NCBI GenBank assembly: GCA_019722365.1
Contig: JADFUC010000543.1
Coordinates: forward strand, 248,001-312,000
DNA: 64,000 bases
Direction of reading: 5' to 3'
From: Lithospermum erythrorhizon
Lineage: Eukaryota > Streptophyta > Magnoliopsida > Boraginales > Boraginaceae
Shown piece after piece: positions 1 through 11,239 of the stretch. The stretch's first letter is position 1; every line of letters starts with the position of its first letter. Under the pieces are notes generated by a model that was given only the letters and a program-made list of their open reading frames with translations, had not been told where the DNA came from and did no database searches. The position numbers and the translations under genes are program-made.

Positions 1-1385
1 GATCTGTTGACCTAGGAGACGTGATGAGAGCAGAGAGGAAGCATCTAGATCAAATTTATCTAGAAAGTTTGGTATTTCAATTTTAGAACTCCACTGGGAT
101 TTGTATATGAAATGTAAGTGCAACAACAATGAACTTCTTGAGGTTCTAAAATCACACTCCAATTTGACAGATTTGAGTATCACTGGCTTCAGTGGTCATA
201 CCTTCCCTTCTTGGATCAAGTTGCAAAGTTGTGATCTCAGCGGCTCGAAATCCCTGGATGATATAGTATCGTATCGATTCTAGCTTGAATGACTTGAAAT
301 GCTGACACGGTTTTCCATCACTGGCATGTATGCACCGAAGATCTTGAGAAGCTGAGCTTTGGGTAAGAAACTCATACTTTCACTTTAGAATAGTGCCCTC
401 GTTTACGAGGTTCATTGGTTGTGCAGAAGTTTAACTGATTTACTAGAGGCTAATGCTGTGCTGCAATTAACCATCTCAATTTATTTGTAGTTGGCTTCTC
501 TCCCTAATTGGATCCCAGCTCCTTGTGGCCATGAACTTTACTTTTAACCTGGTTCATAACTATTTACCAGAAATGAACAACCTGGTTTCTCTTCAAAGAA
601 TGTCCATTACATTCTGTGATTCACTGGTTCATGTACCTGATTTAAGTTCTTCAGAAATTGGAAATTAGTCTTTGTCCTAAACTGGCTTCCATTTTAAGTG
701 TACCATGTTCCCTTGAATCTCTAGTCATTCATTCTTGCTACATATTAAATGCTTTACCTGAGTTGAGCAATGTTTCTGCCCTTAGGAAGTTGGATATCTC
801 TGGTTGCCTCAACATAGTTTCCTTTCCAAATGTACCCAGTGAGACTTCCATTCATGTTGATTGTTGCATAGAATAAAGTGATACCTGCAGGGCTCAGACA
901 GTATAACTTTCTGGAGAAATGCCTCCCACTCAATTCTAGCCACATCTCTTCAGAAAACCTGGATGGTCTTCAACACCTCACAATGCAGAGAGTTTGAAAC
1001 AGATTGGAGGTCTTGATTATTTTCCTTGGCAAATCCTGTTCCATTTCCAGAATTTGGAGTTCCTGAAACTTATCGGATGGTCCCGTCTGAAGTCCCTGCC
1101 GGACCTTCAACGCTTACCTGCCTTGAGGGAGTTGATCATAGAGAACTTTAACATGCTGGGAAGCTCTCTAAATGGATGGAGATTTGGATGCTAAAATTTC
1201 TTGAGATTTCCTCCTGTCATAATCTTATGTATCTACCTTCAATTGAGGCTATTCGAAACCTACATTATCTGCAAGTATTTGCTGTATGGGATTGTCCCCT
1301 TCTAAAAGAAAGATGTGATGGAAGTGGTCCAGAATGTCACAAGATTTCTCATATCCCTAGCATTGGAATTTTGGATGGCTTGTAA
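1..1385 (+). pseudogene. NLR (CC-NBS-LRR type) resistance gene, broken C-terminal leucine-rich-repeat end
   Basis: The fragment encodes the last leucine-rich repeats of a plant NLR immune receptor, a cytoplasmic sensor of pathogen effectors. Repeat-like segments are seen at about 101-283 (ending in a TGI/SGHTFPSWI-type repeat), 658-876 (SLCPKLASI, LESLVIHSC, LRKLDISGC), 994-1194 (NLEFLKLIGW, LPALRELIIENF) and 1176-1385. The last segment ends with CPLLKERCDG followed by HKISHIPSI, the usual tail of RGA-type CC-NBS-LRR proteins. The segments lie in different frames, separated by stops, with no convincing introns between them (for example a stop just after 283 and another near 876). The NB-ARC part would lie left of the window. 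I read this as a pseudogene fragment. The family assignment is secure; the exact subclass is inference. Confidence 0.75.
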
Positions 1386-2100
1386 TGTCTTAAGTCTTAT
1401 TCAGTGAGTATATCATCTTGTTGATTCTAATGTAGATTCCGTAACAGTTGGCATGAGATTACATGTCCCAACTTTTGTCTCAATTGTTGATAAATGAGAT
1501 GAATGTTAAGTTCAAGTGAACTCTAGTTTTTAATAAATGGACGTTTAATGCGTGTTTTCGTTGATGTGTAAATGAATTAGTGCGAAATAATGAATAATGC
1601 AATACAATAAAGTTCCTCATGTATTCTGTGATATTTTTTTGATCACGTGGTCATATTTATTTAAATGTGGTTTATCTTTATTACGATAATTAAGATATTT
1701 CATAGGTATATTAACAAATGTAATTAGATTTAACCATGAATTATTACTATTTATTTCTTAATCTTATAAAATAAAGTTGTTAATTAAATTTATTTTAAAA
1801 TACCTTTATAATTTCTTTTACAATGTTTTCAAAATAATTAAAAATTTCTTATAATTAGAGTTTAATTTTGAAAACAAATAATGCCAATTAAAAGAACGTG
1901 AATTAAGAGTGAATATTGCTCTTGTTGTCACCACATTAGTCCACTCTTCAGAACAAACAAATCTGAACAGATGCGAATAACAAAATAAACGATCTTTCAG
2001 GCTGATGTCGAAAATGGTTGTCTACCAAATAAATTAAAATATAATGAGATTAGAATAAATCAATCGCGGGCCCATGAGTCATACGTCGATGGATATTTCA
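1386..2100. other. AT-rich intergenic sequence
   Basis: Low-complexity, AT-rich DNA between the NLR fragment and the first LTR-like repeat. I see no coding frame, RNA gene or repeat that I can name. Confidence 0.5.
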
Positions 2101-4020
2101 ATTCGAAACGTAAATACCAAAATAATCAAAAAACCAAACATCTGACGGACCAAGGAACAATTTTAGCAAAAGGTGGTAGAAGTGATATTAGCAGCCGAAT
2201 ATGACCAATATACAACATATCTCCTCGGTACAAAAGAAAATAATGACAGCCAAAAAATCCCAAAATAACAACAATATGGGCAACCGAACTCTGATCAAAA
2301 CAAATAATGAGGCTGAGGATCCAAGCGCCACCCTTGTTTCCAGCTAGACTCTAAAGCGATCACCGAATAAATGAACGATTGCATGGCTCATTTTAGCGAT
2401 GAAATTGCGCCCATGTGAATAGAAAGTTGGCAAACTTAGTGAATATATATCTCGAAGATGAAATTAGCACTCGATACTTTTTATGCAATGGTTGATGTCT
2501 CATCTGATAGGTAAGTGGTACATAATATTGTTAACCAAGATCTTAATACGAGTCATTAGCAATTTCGTTATCATTTACTTATGTTCGCCATTAAGTACTA
2601 TCGTAAACATTCCAAGATGATGACAATCGACAATAACATCACATTACATTCCAGAAAGGGCTATAATAATACCTTGTAGCAATCTTCATTTTCTGTCGGT
2701 GATAAGGGCGACATAACGCTTCAACAGCCCGTCAACTCGGCAACTCAATCAACTCCAACAACTTTATCCGCTTTCAGCAACCGTTATTTCGACGGCTGAT
2801 CAACTCGGTAAAAATGGGTATTTACATGGCCAATGCGGCGTATAGTAGCCTCGATCTGCGGGGGAGGAAACTTATGTCATCGACGCAAAACATCACGAAT
2901 AAATAACGAGGTACAAAAGCAAAAACACAGCGCTTATACGGTATAAGGCAAATACGGATATCCCATTTCCGGCATACCTTCGTCAACTTTCATCTGAAAT
3001 GCTACCATCTGCGACTCAACGTCGCTTTCAGAAACACACTCGACTCGTGAGACCACGGAGCGCAGCCAACTCAATCACTTAATTCATATTCAACATGCAA
3101 TTTAACACCGTGATCATATACATATCCGCAATCAAGTAGTTAATGACACCAGTGGATAAATGCATTGGCTATGATGAAACTACGCTTTCGCTGATAGTCG
3201 CGTGACTCTTTCCCGTACCGGCGCCTAATCAAAACCTAAAGAGATAAAGTACTACTTACTACCATATTAACAACTACTCTTTAGTTATCTATCCAACTTA
3301 ACAACCGTTTTGGTACCAATTATAACTTAAGGTGAAAGATTACTCACGAGAGTTAAACCGACTAATAAAGCGACAAAATTGACATCATGTTATTTTATTA
3401 ATGGTCATCGCTCCCTCCAAAATGGTTTAAACAACACATTCAACTCCAAATAGGCTTTACAAACCGTATATCCATCATTGTCACTAAATTAAAATATCCA
3501 ATCTTCTTTCCCTTTACCGATAATCTTAACATAATCTCCACCCGACCACACAAAACACAACTCAAGCAAAACATCTCTATGAAGTCCGTTAACATACTTT
3601 TTGCGACTAAATTTGATTTGGGAAAAGTCAACTTCAAGTCAACTAACTATTCCACAAATTTAAACTACAAAATCGATTCTAATAACTAACCCTGATATTC
3701 AAAACTGGGTGATGTCTGCCATTTTGCAAGTCTCAAAATCCCAGTCTAAAGTCGAAATTTATAAAAATGGTCAACTACTTTCAAAATGTCAAAGATTTGA
3801 AGATAAAATCATACATTTGATAATCAAGAGATGATGAACAATTTATGAAGTGAATGCGGCAATTCCATGAGAAAATGAAAAAAAATCAAGATAGGGAAGT
3901 AGGGGTTGAAGAAAGGAGGAGTTTGGTGATTTTAGATAATGTTGATGAATAGTGATGTGGAAGTTTGGGTAAGATGTTTATAAATGTTTAAGTCCACGTT
4001 TGGTTTTCGGTTTAATTTCT
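2100..4020. mobile_element. Degenerate LTR-like repeat, copy A
   Basis: Non-coding and less AT-rich than its flanks. It shares landmarks in the same order with 20740-23000 (copy B) and 59430-61060 (copy C). These are a left block around a GAGG.ATC...CCACCC core (about 2312-2335 here), the string TACGGTATAAGGC (about 2937-2949 here, about 21548-21560 in copy B), a central stretch rich in agtcaac, and a right block with GTTGAT..TGATGTG and GGTTTAATTTCTC-like sequence ending near 4020. No pol domain was found inside. I infer a solo or internally deleted LTR of an old retrotransposon. Boundaries are approximate and orientation is unknown. Confidence 0.5.
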
Positions 4021-4184
4021 CTTCACTAGGTTTAATAACTTTTCTTCAGACATAAACTTAACCACTCCCAAATAATATTATAATAATGCACACACTTTGA
4101 ACGGGTTGTACATATACATCATGCTAAAAGTTTAGTCTCATATAATTGCCCAAATAACGGTCTGAAATTAAGAGGAGATGCAAA

Positions 4185-5281
4185 AGATCCCTTATAAATG
4201 CCAGCATGGAGGAATCTTATGTATGCTCAAGTTTGCCTGAGAATGAATATAACATTTATTGTTAGTCTTTAGATGATCACTTGGCAACTGACATGGACCA
4301 TTGGAAGCATTAAAGCGGGTTATAAGGTATGCAGCAAGGACTAAAGAGACTACGTACTTCTGTAGCCGATCCATTAAAATTGGAGGTGTTGGTATTCCGA
4401 TTCAGTTTTTGATGGATGTCCCGGACACTAGGAGGTCCACTTGAGTTGTGTTTTAATTTGGCGGATGAGCCGTTTATGGAAGAGTGTGAAAACAGTCGGC
4501 TATTATTGCTATGGAGACCAAAGTTTATAGTTTGCCACCCGAGCAACAGTTCAATCGGTGCTGACTAAAACTTCATTGTTGATTTGAAATTTAGCAAATA
4601 GACAAAAGACCATTCGAGAGGTTATTGTGATGTCGAACAAGCTGTTTTGTACTCTCTAACAACAACAAAAGCTAGATTAAATCGGACATATTGAAAGAGT
4701 TCATTGTGAAGGAGCTGATCTGAGTAGATGCTATTTAGATTGAACATATAGGAACAAATTCCATATGATTGCGGATAAAAGCTGTTAAGGGATTACTTCT
4801 AACAAGTTTTGGCAGAGCATCTTTCAAATATGGAATAGTGTCCAGAGTCAGAAAACTATGATTTGTGGGAGTATTTGTTTATTATGTAAAAATCATTTAA
4901 CATATATATTCCTTTTGGATATACATTCTCAGGAAATAAAGTTACTCAGTTTGATATTCGGTTTTTATTGATACGCTCACGGAGGTGATGCCTCGGCATT
5001 GATCTCCATTAAAGTTAAGGAAGGACCAGTTGGAAATAGACATGTGCATGTATTTCCAGCTACATATCCATGAATGGTCTATGTCATTTAATTGCTATTT
5101 TGTTATATGTGAACCTTTGATGAGTTTAATTAGCATTGATATCGTGGCAGCTTCTTCATTTGATCCGTCTAGATATAGTTGTCAGGCCGAGATTGTTTAG
5201 TCATTTATTATAATGATACATTCGAGAACTCACTAAAGACTATCACATTTACATGATTACATGTGTGGCGGGGTGGAAGAA
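4185..5281 (+). mobile_element. Ty1/copia retrotransposon, decayed 3' end of pol (RNase H)
   Basis: Read with frame changes, this stretch shows the end of copia reverse transcriptase/RNase H in the right order. It begins with a DHWKALKRV-like block (about 4297), then DPLKLEV (about 4369), a SDSDFDGCPDTRRSTS-like block (about 4398-4440) and LADEPF. An I..CDVEQAVLYSL block, equivalent to the RNase H CDN motif, follows (about 4625-4660). After it come an IEHIGTNSM block (about 4738-4765), an ADK.VKGLL block (about 4773) and SFGRASFKYGIV (about 4808-4845). Stops and frameshifts are frequent, so it cannot be autonomous. A purine-rich tract (ggcggggtggaagaa) ends at 5281, immediately before a TGTTGGAATATG LTR start, as expected for a copia polypurine tract. 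Confidence 0.75.
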
Positions 5282-5560
5282 TGTTGGAATATGTTTATAA
5301 CGTATTATATTATAGACACAAATGTAATTGATGTATTTGTATTATTATAAAGTATATATATTAAAGTGTCATGGAAATGATATATAATATAATCGATTAA
5401 TATTTCTTGTCGATGAGGTGATTTAAATGTTAGTAAAATCGAGGTTCTTAATAAATATGATGATTGAATTAAGATTTTAAATATACCTCGGCGTTATTTC
5501 ATAAATTTTATTGTAAAGTTTCATCAACATTGAAATAAAATATTTGGTATGTATAAAAAA
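5282..5560 (+). repeat. Start of the copia 3' LTR (right end not resolved)
   Basis: TGTTGGAATATG at 5282 directly follows a polypurine tract and is the typical first dozen bases of Ty1/copia LTRs. The following sequence is AT-rich. I could not find a matching 5' LTR in the window or fix the right border, so the end is a guess. Confidence 0.5.
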
Positions 5561-5724
5561 ATATCCAAACTAAATAAATGATCCAAATCAAAACACTATA
5601 CATCAATTTTTTTTTGGATATGTTTTTCACATCTAATTTATTATTTTTGATAATTTACATAATTACGATTAAAGTATTCTATAAACCCACGTTTTTCAGA
5701 CAAGCTTCTTTTGAACAAATCATC

Positions 5725-8339
5725 ATGGCTTCTCCATCTCACTCTTCGACTCTGGAAAGAATATTTCCTCTTCCCATTTTTGTTGACTTTTTATTCATTT
5801 TATGATTTGTTGACTTTTGCTAATTGATTAATTTTAATATTTTCTTTTTAAATTGTGAATTGTTTATATGAATGTGTGATTTTTTTGTTTATATATATTT
5901 AGCGATGATCATAGCAATAACATTTTAAAACAAATATTCAATTACTTCCATTTGATTTATATCGTTTCAGGGAAGAACCAAGAATTAGCGAGAAAGCAGA
6001 AGAAAGGAGCTCCATTTAAGTTCTTGGTGCCTCTTATTTATGCCCCTATTCTTCCTTTAATTCGGTTCCATTTGTTTTTTAGTATTTTTTTGAATTATTA
6101 AAAAGATGGGTCAGTTTATTTTTCGTTAGTAAAAATTAGCCGTTTGAAATGTATTGAGTATCGTATAGTTTGATTCGATCAAAATTATTCGTGTTTTTTA
6201 CAATATGTCTAGAATACTACTACCTGACTACCTCCATTCCAGTTTAACATAGGGTTTTGACAATTAAAATTGCTCCAACTTTGATTATAAATTAATAAAT
6301 GTTGGTCGTTATTCAGCAGTAAACATTTTTAACATATATGTATAGATTAGCAGTGTGTAATTGTATTACTCATTTATTCTGTTGATAAAATGATGCAAAT
6401 TTGAATAATTTAAGTATTAATTCAAAATAAAGTTGACTATTTGTTGAAATAAGAACTCGGGATTAATTAGAGTATTTATTATACCTTTTTTTTACAAAAT
6501 ACTGTATTACACATGGTATAAAAATATTTGAATTGAAAATTTAAAAGGCAACCATCAAGATCATGACTTTCGACAATATTTTATGGATGGATAAGTAGGA
6601 TTGTTTGACAACTGTAGCTGTTTTGATTATGGATTGACTATAATTCCCTATTACAGTTTCAGTTGCCTCCGGCACAGACCGATTATTTGCGGGATCGGTT
6701 GTTCACTACTGTATTGGCTGGTACATTTTGCTCATACGTTCTATTTAGTGTATCCTTTTTGCAAACAAATTTGAATTGCTATATGTGTGTGTTAAGGTGT
6801 TTGTGATTTGTAATTATTAGGTGAATCTAACGGTGCCATGTGATGTGTTCTTTATATCTTTGATGAACTCAACTTGATTATAAATTAATCTTCTGATATA
6901 ATTATTCATAAATCTTATGATTTAACCTCTAATTATGAATTATGCTCGTATATAGTGTATTACTCATTTTAAATGATAAGGTATAACAATATTTGAATTC
7001 AGAATTTAAAGTCAACCATCAAAATCATATTTTATCGATGGAGGAGTAATATTATTTTAAACAATTTTTTAGCTGTTTTTGATTATCGATTGACTATAAT
7101 TCATATTACAGTTAAGCTTAACCCTCAAACTGAATAGATGTTCGCGGAGATAATTGTTCACTGCTGTATTGGCTGGTGTTGCATTTGCTCATGGATTCTA
7201 TTTGGTGCATCCTTTTTCGTTGGTTTTGAATTCTGTTTCTTTATGACTGTTAATTTGTATTATTCGATTAGATCTGTTTGTGAGTGCCTGTTAATGTTTT
7301 TTATATATTTGATGAACTTCAGTGATATCGTACTGGTAGCTTGATTAGAACAAATATCTAAATGTTTAAACAAAAATTGTAGAGATTGCATGTAACTACT
7401 TGGGATGGATAGATTGTTTGCATTATGAAACCTTGATTTCATCTTGTTTCTTATGTGAGGTTCATATACATATATATTTGGCTGCTAATTCAGTATTCTG
7501 TTTGATATACTTAAAATTAATACATTTCATGTGTGGCTTAATGATATACTTAGGGTATTTCTAGAAGCTCAGCATTTTGTGTTTTCTCACTAAAATTCAT
7601 TTGATAGGATATCTATTTTATTGTTATCTGTGCCAACAGGTTTATATCATCTGCATACATACACCATATCATTATATATTTTAAAATGGTCGGGTTCAGT
7701 TGACTTTGCCTTCTAACTTAGTTTTGAGGCTTGACTTTAGCGCTCAGCACCACTGAATGTCAGTCTGGATAAGGTGAAAAAGAGATGGTAAATGTGATTA
7801 ATAGCAAAAATAGAAATTGAATTATATCGTTGCCCTTGTTTTGTGCTTTTATTTTTCTAAATAAGGTAATGCATAATGTATAGCAAGCATTAAGTAAAAG
7901 CTGAATTATCTATTGTATATGACTTTATTTTACATTCACTAAAAGGAAATTCCTCTAATTTTTGAGGTTTATAAGTTGAATAAAGTTTTAATGCTACTGC
8001 TTTTGCATAAGGAAACATATAAGGTGAGTGGTGTGAATTTGCAACTCTCCATCTTTTTGGAATGATATATTTGTTGAATGTAAATAAACCAACTATTCAA
8101 ATGTTTACTAATGCGCATTAGTAGATCACTTTCAACATCTTTCACATTTAAATAATGATCCCCACCACTTTTTATTAAAATTAAGTAGTATTTCTGGTGC
8201 TGTGGTTTGTTTTGATCTACTGAAGTCACTATATTCATCAAGCAAGAATGTTAACTTAGAATTGAATAAAATTTGTGTATTCACATTTTGCTTAACAATC
8301 CTGTTTAGATCAGACATATATGATGCAGAGAGCAAGTGA
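5725..8339 (+). CDS. Small conserved plant hydrophobic protein gene, with duplicated exon 3 and a U12-type last intron (possibly damaged)
   Basis: Four exon types can be read. Exon 1 is 5725-5758 (MASPSHSSTLE). Exon 2 is 5971-6064 and gives KNQELARKQKKGAPF then KFLVPLIYAPILPLIR, ending at a GT donor. Exon 3 exists twice, 6657-6749 (3a) and 7112-7206 (3b). Exon 4 is 8309-8339, ending SDIYDAESK-stop. Exons 2, 3a and 4 join in phase into one open frame. The product would be about 80 residues with one hydrophobic segment. I recognise it as a short conserved plant protein, but not a function. The intron before exon 4 has a perfect U12 donor, GTATCCTTT, after exon 3a and a TTGCTTAAC branch-like site 13 nt before the acceptor. 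Oddities: exon 1 lacks a GT donor at the phase-correct point (GA is present), 3a has two compensating indels and 3b has a TAA. It could be a pseudogene. Confidence 0.6.
6657..6749 (+). CDS. Exon 3a of the small hydrophobic-protein gene (open copy)
   Basis: The exon starts after the ATTACAG acceptor and is open in phase with exon 2. It gives FSCLRHRPI at its start and FAHTFYLV across the exon 4 junction. The middle (about 6688-6725) reads better in a shifted frame as LRDRLFTTVLAG, which matches LFTAVLAG in exon 3b. Two single-base indels, one near 6687 and one near 6731, therefore appear to cancel. The donor at 6750 is GTATCCTTTTT, a textbook U12 5' splice site. Confidence 0.55.
7112..7206 (+). 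pseudogene. Exon 3b, decayed tandem copy of exon 3
   Basis: It encodes LFTAVLAGVAFAHGFYLV in one frame, the better-conserved version of the exon 3 core. That frame has a TAA at 7151-7153 just upstream, is one base out of phase with exon 2, and its donor is GCATCCTTTTT, a T-to-C change from the U12 donor of copy 3a. It is probably skipped or dead. Confidence 0.55.
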
Positions 8340-10950
8340 AGTAACCATGTTTGCTCGAAGAATTTCTCTAAAGTGGAAGAAGCTTGTATGTGTCCTATTC
8401 ATTGTTGACCAATAAAATGCAACATATTCCCTTGAACATCCTTTTTATGTTATTCTATTGAATCAATTTTTACCCAAGAACATGGACCAGGGTCTGTTTA
8501 ATAGCGGAGTCTTGGAGGGGAAAGTTTTCCTTTGCTTAATTTGATGAGGCAACTAGTAATTGTGCATTACGTATTATCTGCCATGGGAAGCCTCCAGTGA
8601 TTCTGGAGACTGCTAATTTCATCAGCAAGCGCTGAATGGGTTTATTCAGTAGCAGTCAGTCCAGATCATGCCATTTGAACTCCCTTTCTCATTTGTCAGT
8701 TGGTGTCCTTCGTTTACTCTGTGAAGTTGGGGTAAGAAACTGCACTCATTTTTACTTCCATCTTTCAGTTCTTTCTGTTTATTGTGATTATTCTAAAATT
8801 TTAATGACTTTGTGGTAATATTTCAAGCGGATATAATTATAAAGAGTAAAATTATTATTAAACTGAGTGAAAGTGACTACAGGTTCTCATCTATTTATAT
8901 CTCCTTATAAGCATGTTTGGTTCAGAATAATCAGGTAGAACTTTTGCCAATGCATGCACATATTCAAGTTAAAATGGTATTAGAATTGTTTCATAGAAAA
9001 TTCAACTTCAGTTCTTCATTTGGTTGGAATACTTGGAATGATATCTATTCAGGTGGGCAGCCGTTGATTTTTGATTAAAAGGTTGGAGGTGTTGCTGCTC
9101 TAGAAATATCCAGCAAACTAACATAATCTTCATCAACAACCAATTTACAATTTCAATTCAGGCTAATTATCATTTGTATTTAATGGAACACGTGAAAATA
9201 GCTCGTTTAAATTCATACGTTCTTATATTTTGAGTGACTGAAATACATTGACATTGTTGGGAGATGCTTGTTTTATTTTTGGGTCGATTTGACCGATCTC
9301 TTTTTCTTAATGAGGATAAGGTTATCTGTCAGAAGCGCTCTTTATCGTTTGAGGCGTGATGCTTTTATAATATAATTTTATTATATAGTCCCCTCCCCTC
9401 CCCTACTTGATTCTACCACTGTTCCCCACCCTCCACCCTCCTTAGCCCTGCACCCCTGCCTCCCAATTGGCATCTTTAAATTAGTGTTTTAGATTCATAT
9501 CTTTTCTGTAATTTTGATTAGAGCAAAAAACTAATAGTAATTTACACTTCTCTTGAAATATTGGTCCCCAAACAGTGAATACAAATTACACACCTATATG
9601 AATTTACACACCTATATTATTTCAATTTTGACTAAGTGGAGTCCCAAACGGTAGCCTGTTTACCCAAAAGAAAAAATTGGGTGGCAATCCATGATATATT
9701 CTTGATTCTTAATGACATTGAAAGACAGAGGCCAGAAATGGCCGTATCTTGGCTGGTGGGATCTTGGTGTAGGTTGGGGCACAATATGAAGTGATATTGG
9801 TGAAAGTTTAGGAGAGAGAGGCGAGGGATAGAGGTAGGGTGTGTCGAAAGTGATGGAGATTTATTTTAATTGTAAAATCTTTTAAATGTATTTTTTATAT
9901 TTTAGTTTTTTTAGTGTTAGGAGTAAAGTAGCGAATTTATAGATATAGGGAACCCCGCGTCATACAAAAGAATACATAGGTACAAGGATTATGCTAGAAA
10001 AAATCGTAATTTAATGATACCTGGCAAAAATTAATAGATAATTCGAGGATACAATGACTAATTTGCCTATATAATATAATTATCCAAATCTTAATGTACT
10101 AATTCAATAACTTATTGAAGATTAATCAATTGTTGTAAACATCACATCACATTTACGTCTGGACTCTGGATTAGTCTAATCTATAGATGCCAGTCTAAGT
10201 AATCCCACTTCATTTTTCTACCATCCTTGATTATGAAACATTGTTAGTGACGAACCCACAACAACCCATTTCATTGGCTGAAAAGTCATTACTCATATCA
10301 ACCCAGTAATAATATACTTGTTCTTCTCTATTTATCTTTCTAATCTTAATTTTAATTTAAAATATTTATCCTTTTAGCATAAAAATTAAATTTTATATTT
10401 TCAATATACTTTTTATTCACATCATTTAATTATTAATTAACTAATTATAGTTTCAATTAAATTCTGACATTTTACATTTCAATGTATTTTTTACTATTAT
10501 TTTCTAATCTACATGCAAATAACTAGAAAGACAACTAAAAGTACAATTAAAAACAAATGATTATATATCCTTCTTAATTTTAACATCACAATATAATATC
10601 TGTTACATTAGTTCATTATTTCACGATTACATCCGCATGTTATTACAGACCTATTCTACATTTCTGCATCAACTGATGACATCAGCATATATTGGTGAAA
10701 AATTGCATACTTATACTACTAACTATAAAAAACAATAAAAAGCATAAACATAAAAATCCGATCATTTGATTAATTTTACTTATGTTTTACTATTATACAC
10801 TTGATTATGTAACTGGATAATATTTGAGATGGTAATCAAAATATATCGTAAAAGAATTAACGTCAAATAACTTCACATCAGGGTTATAGAACAGCATAGG
10901 ATTTAGTGGCGATAGATGATACTGTAACATCTGTCATTTTCGTCGTCATC
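8340..10950. other. Intergenic sequence, no supported gene
   Basis: Contains the 3' flank of the small gene, a GC-richer patch at 8480-8735 ending in a GGGGTAAG donor-like site but without a convincing protein, and a pyrimidine-rich tract at about 9388-9470 (CCCCTCCCCTCCCC). I see nothing else I can name. Confidence 0.4.
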
Positions 10951-10954
10951 ATCC

Positions 10955-11233
10955 TCAGCTGCCTCGCTTTTTCTCCTCCATTAAGCTGGAGAAAACCGAG
11001 ACTTGACCGTGATGTTGGATTCTGAACCCAATATTATTCTTGTTTTCCTCAGAGTCAATGTAATTAACTCGTTGACCCACTAAGATTGGGCCCCTACATT
11101 TCGGAGAAAGATGGTATTTTACCTTTGGTGGTGAGGTGGTGGTGAGGTGGTGGTGGTGGTGGAGGAGGAGTTTTGGAGAGTCCGCTGGGTTTGAATGGTA
11201 ACATACGTTGCCATTTTTCTTGCTTGTTGCCAA
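10955..11233 (-). CDS. Possible small basic/His-rich protein, no ATG (weak)
   Basis: An open minus-strand frame of 92 codons that begins with TTG, not ATG. It contains a HHHHH run from a GGT/GGA simple repeat (11130-11172) and a more protein-like tail (FRIQHHGQVSVFSSLMEEKK). An ATATATATAAG TATA-like site lies just upstream on the minus strand (about 11238-11248). A second minus-strand ATG at 11212 opens a different, Thr/Pro-rich frame that reaches an AAG|GTAAAA donor-like site near 11118. I recognise no family. It could be a decayed or spliced gene, or chance. Confidence 0.25.
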   Translation of the reverse strand: MATSKKNGNVCYHSNPADSPKLLLHHHHHLTTTSPPKVKYHLSPKCRGPILVGQRVNYIDSEENKNNIGFRIQHHGQVSVFSSLMEEKKRGS

Positions 11234-11239
11234 CTCTTA

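Larger units (their letters stand above)
6410..7322 (+). repeat. Tandem duplication, about 455 bp unit, covering intron 2 end, exon 3 and intron 3 start
   Basis: The two halves match over long stretches: GGTATAA.AATATTTGAATT (6517 and 6979), GGCAACCATCAAGATCAT versus GTCAACCATCAAAATCAT (6547 and 7012), GATTGACTATAATTC..ATTACAG (6632 and 7089), the exon itself, and TTTGATGAACT (about 6857 and 7306). The offset is about 450-460 bp throughout, with clear divergence, so the duplication is not recent. Confidence 0.75.

Noticed and set aside
9388..9470. C/T-rich tract considered as a coding or regulatory element
   Set aside because: It is low-complexity pyrimidine sequence without an adjacent gene on either strand.
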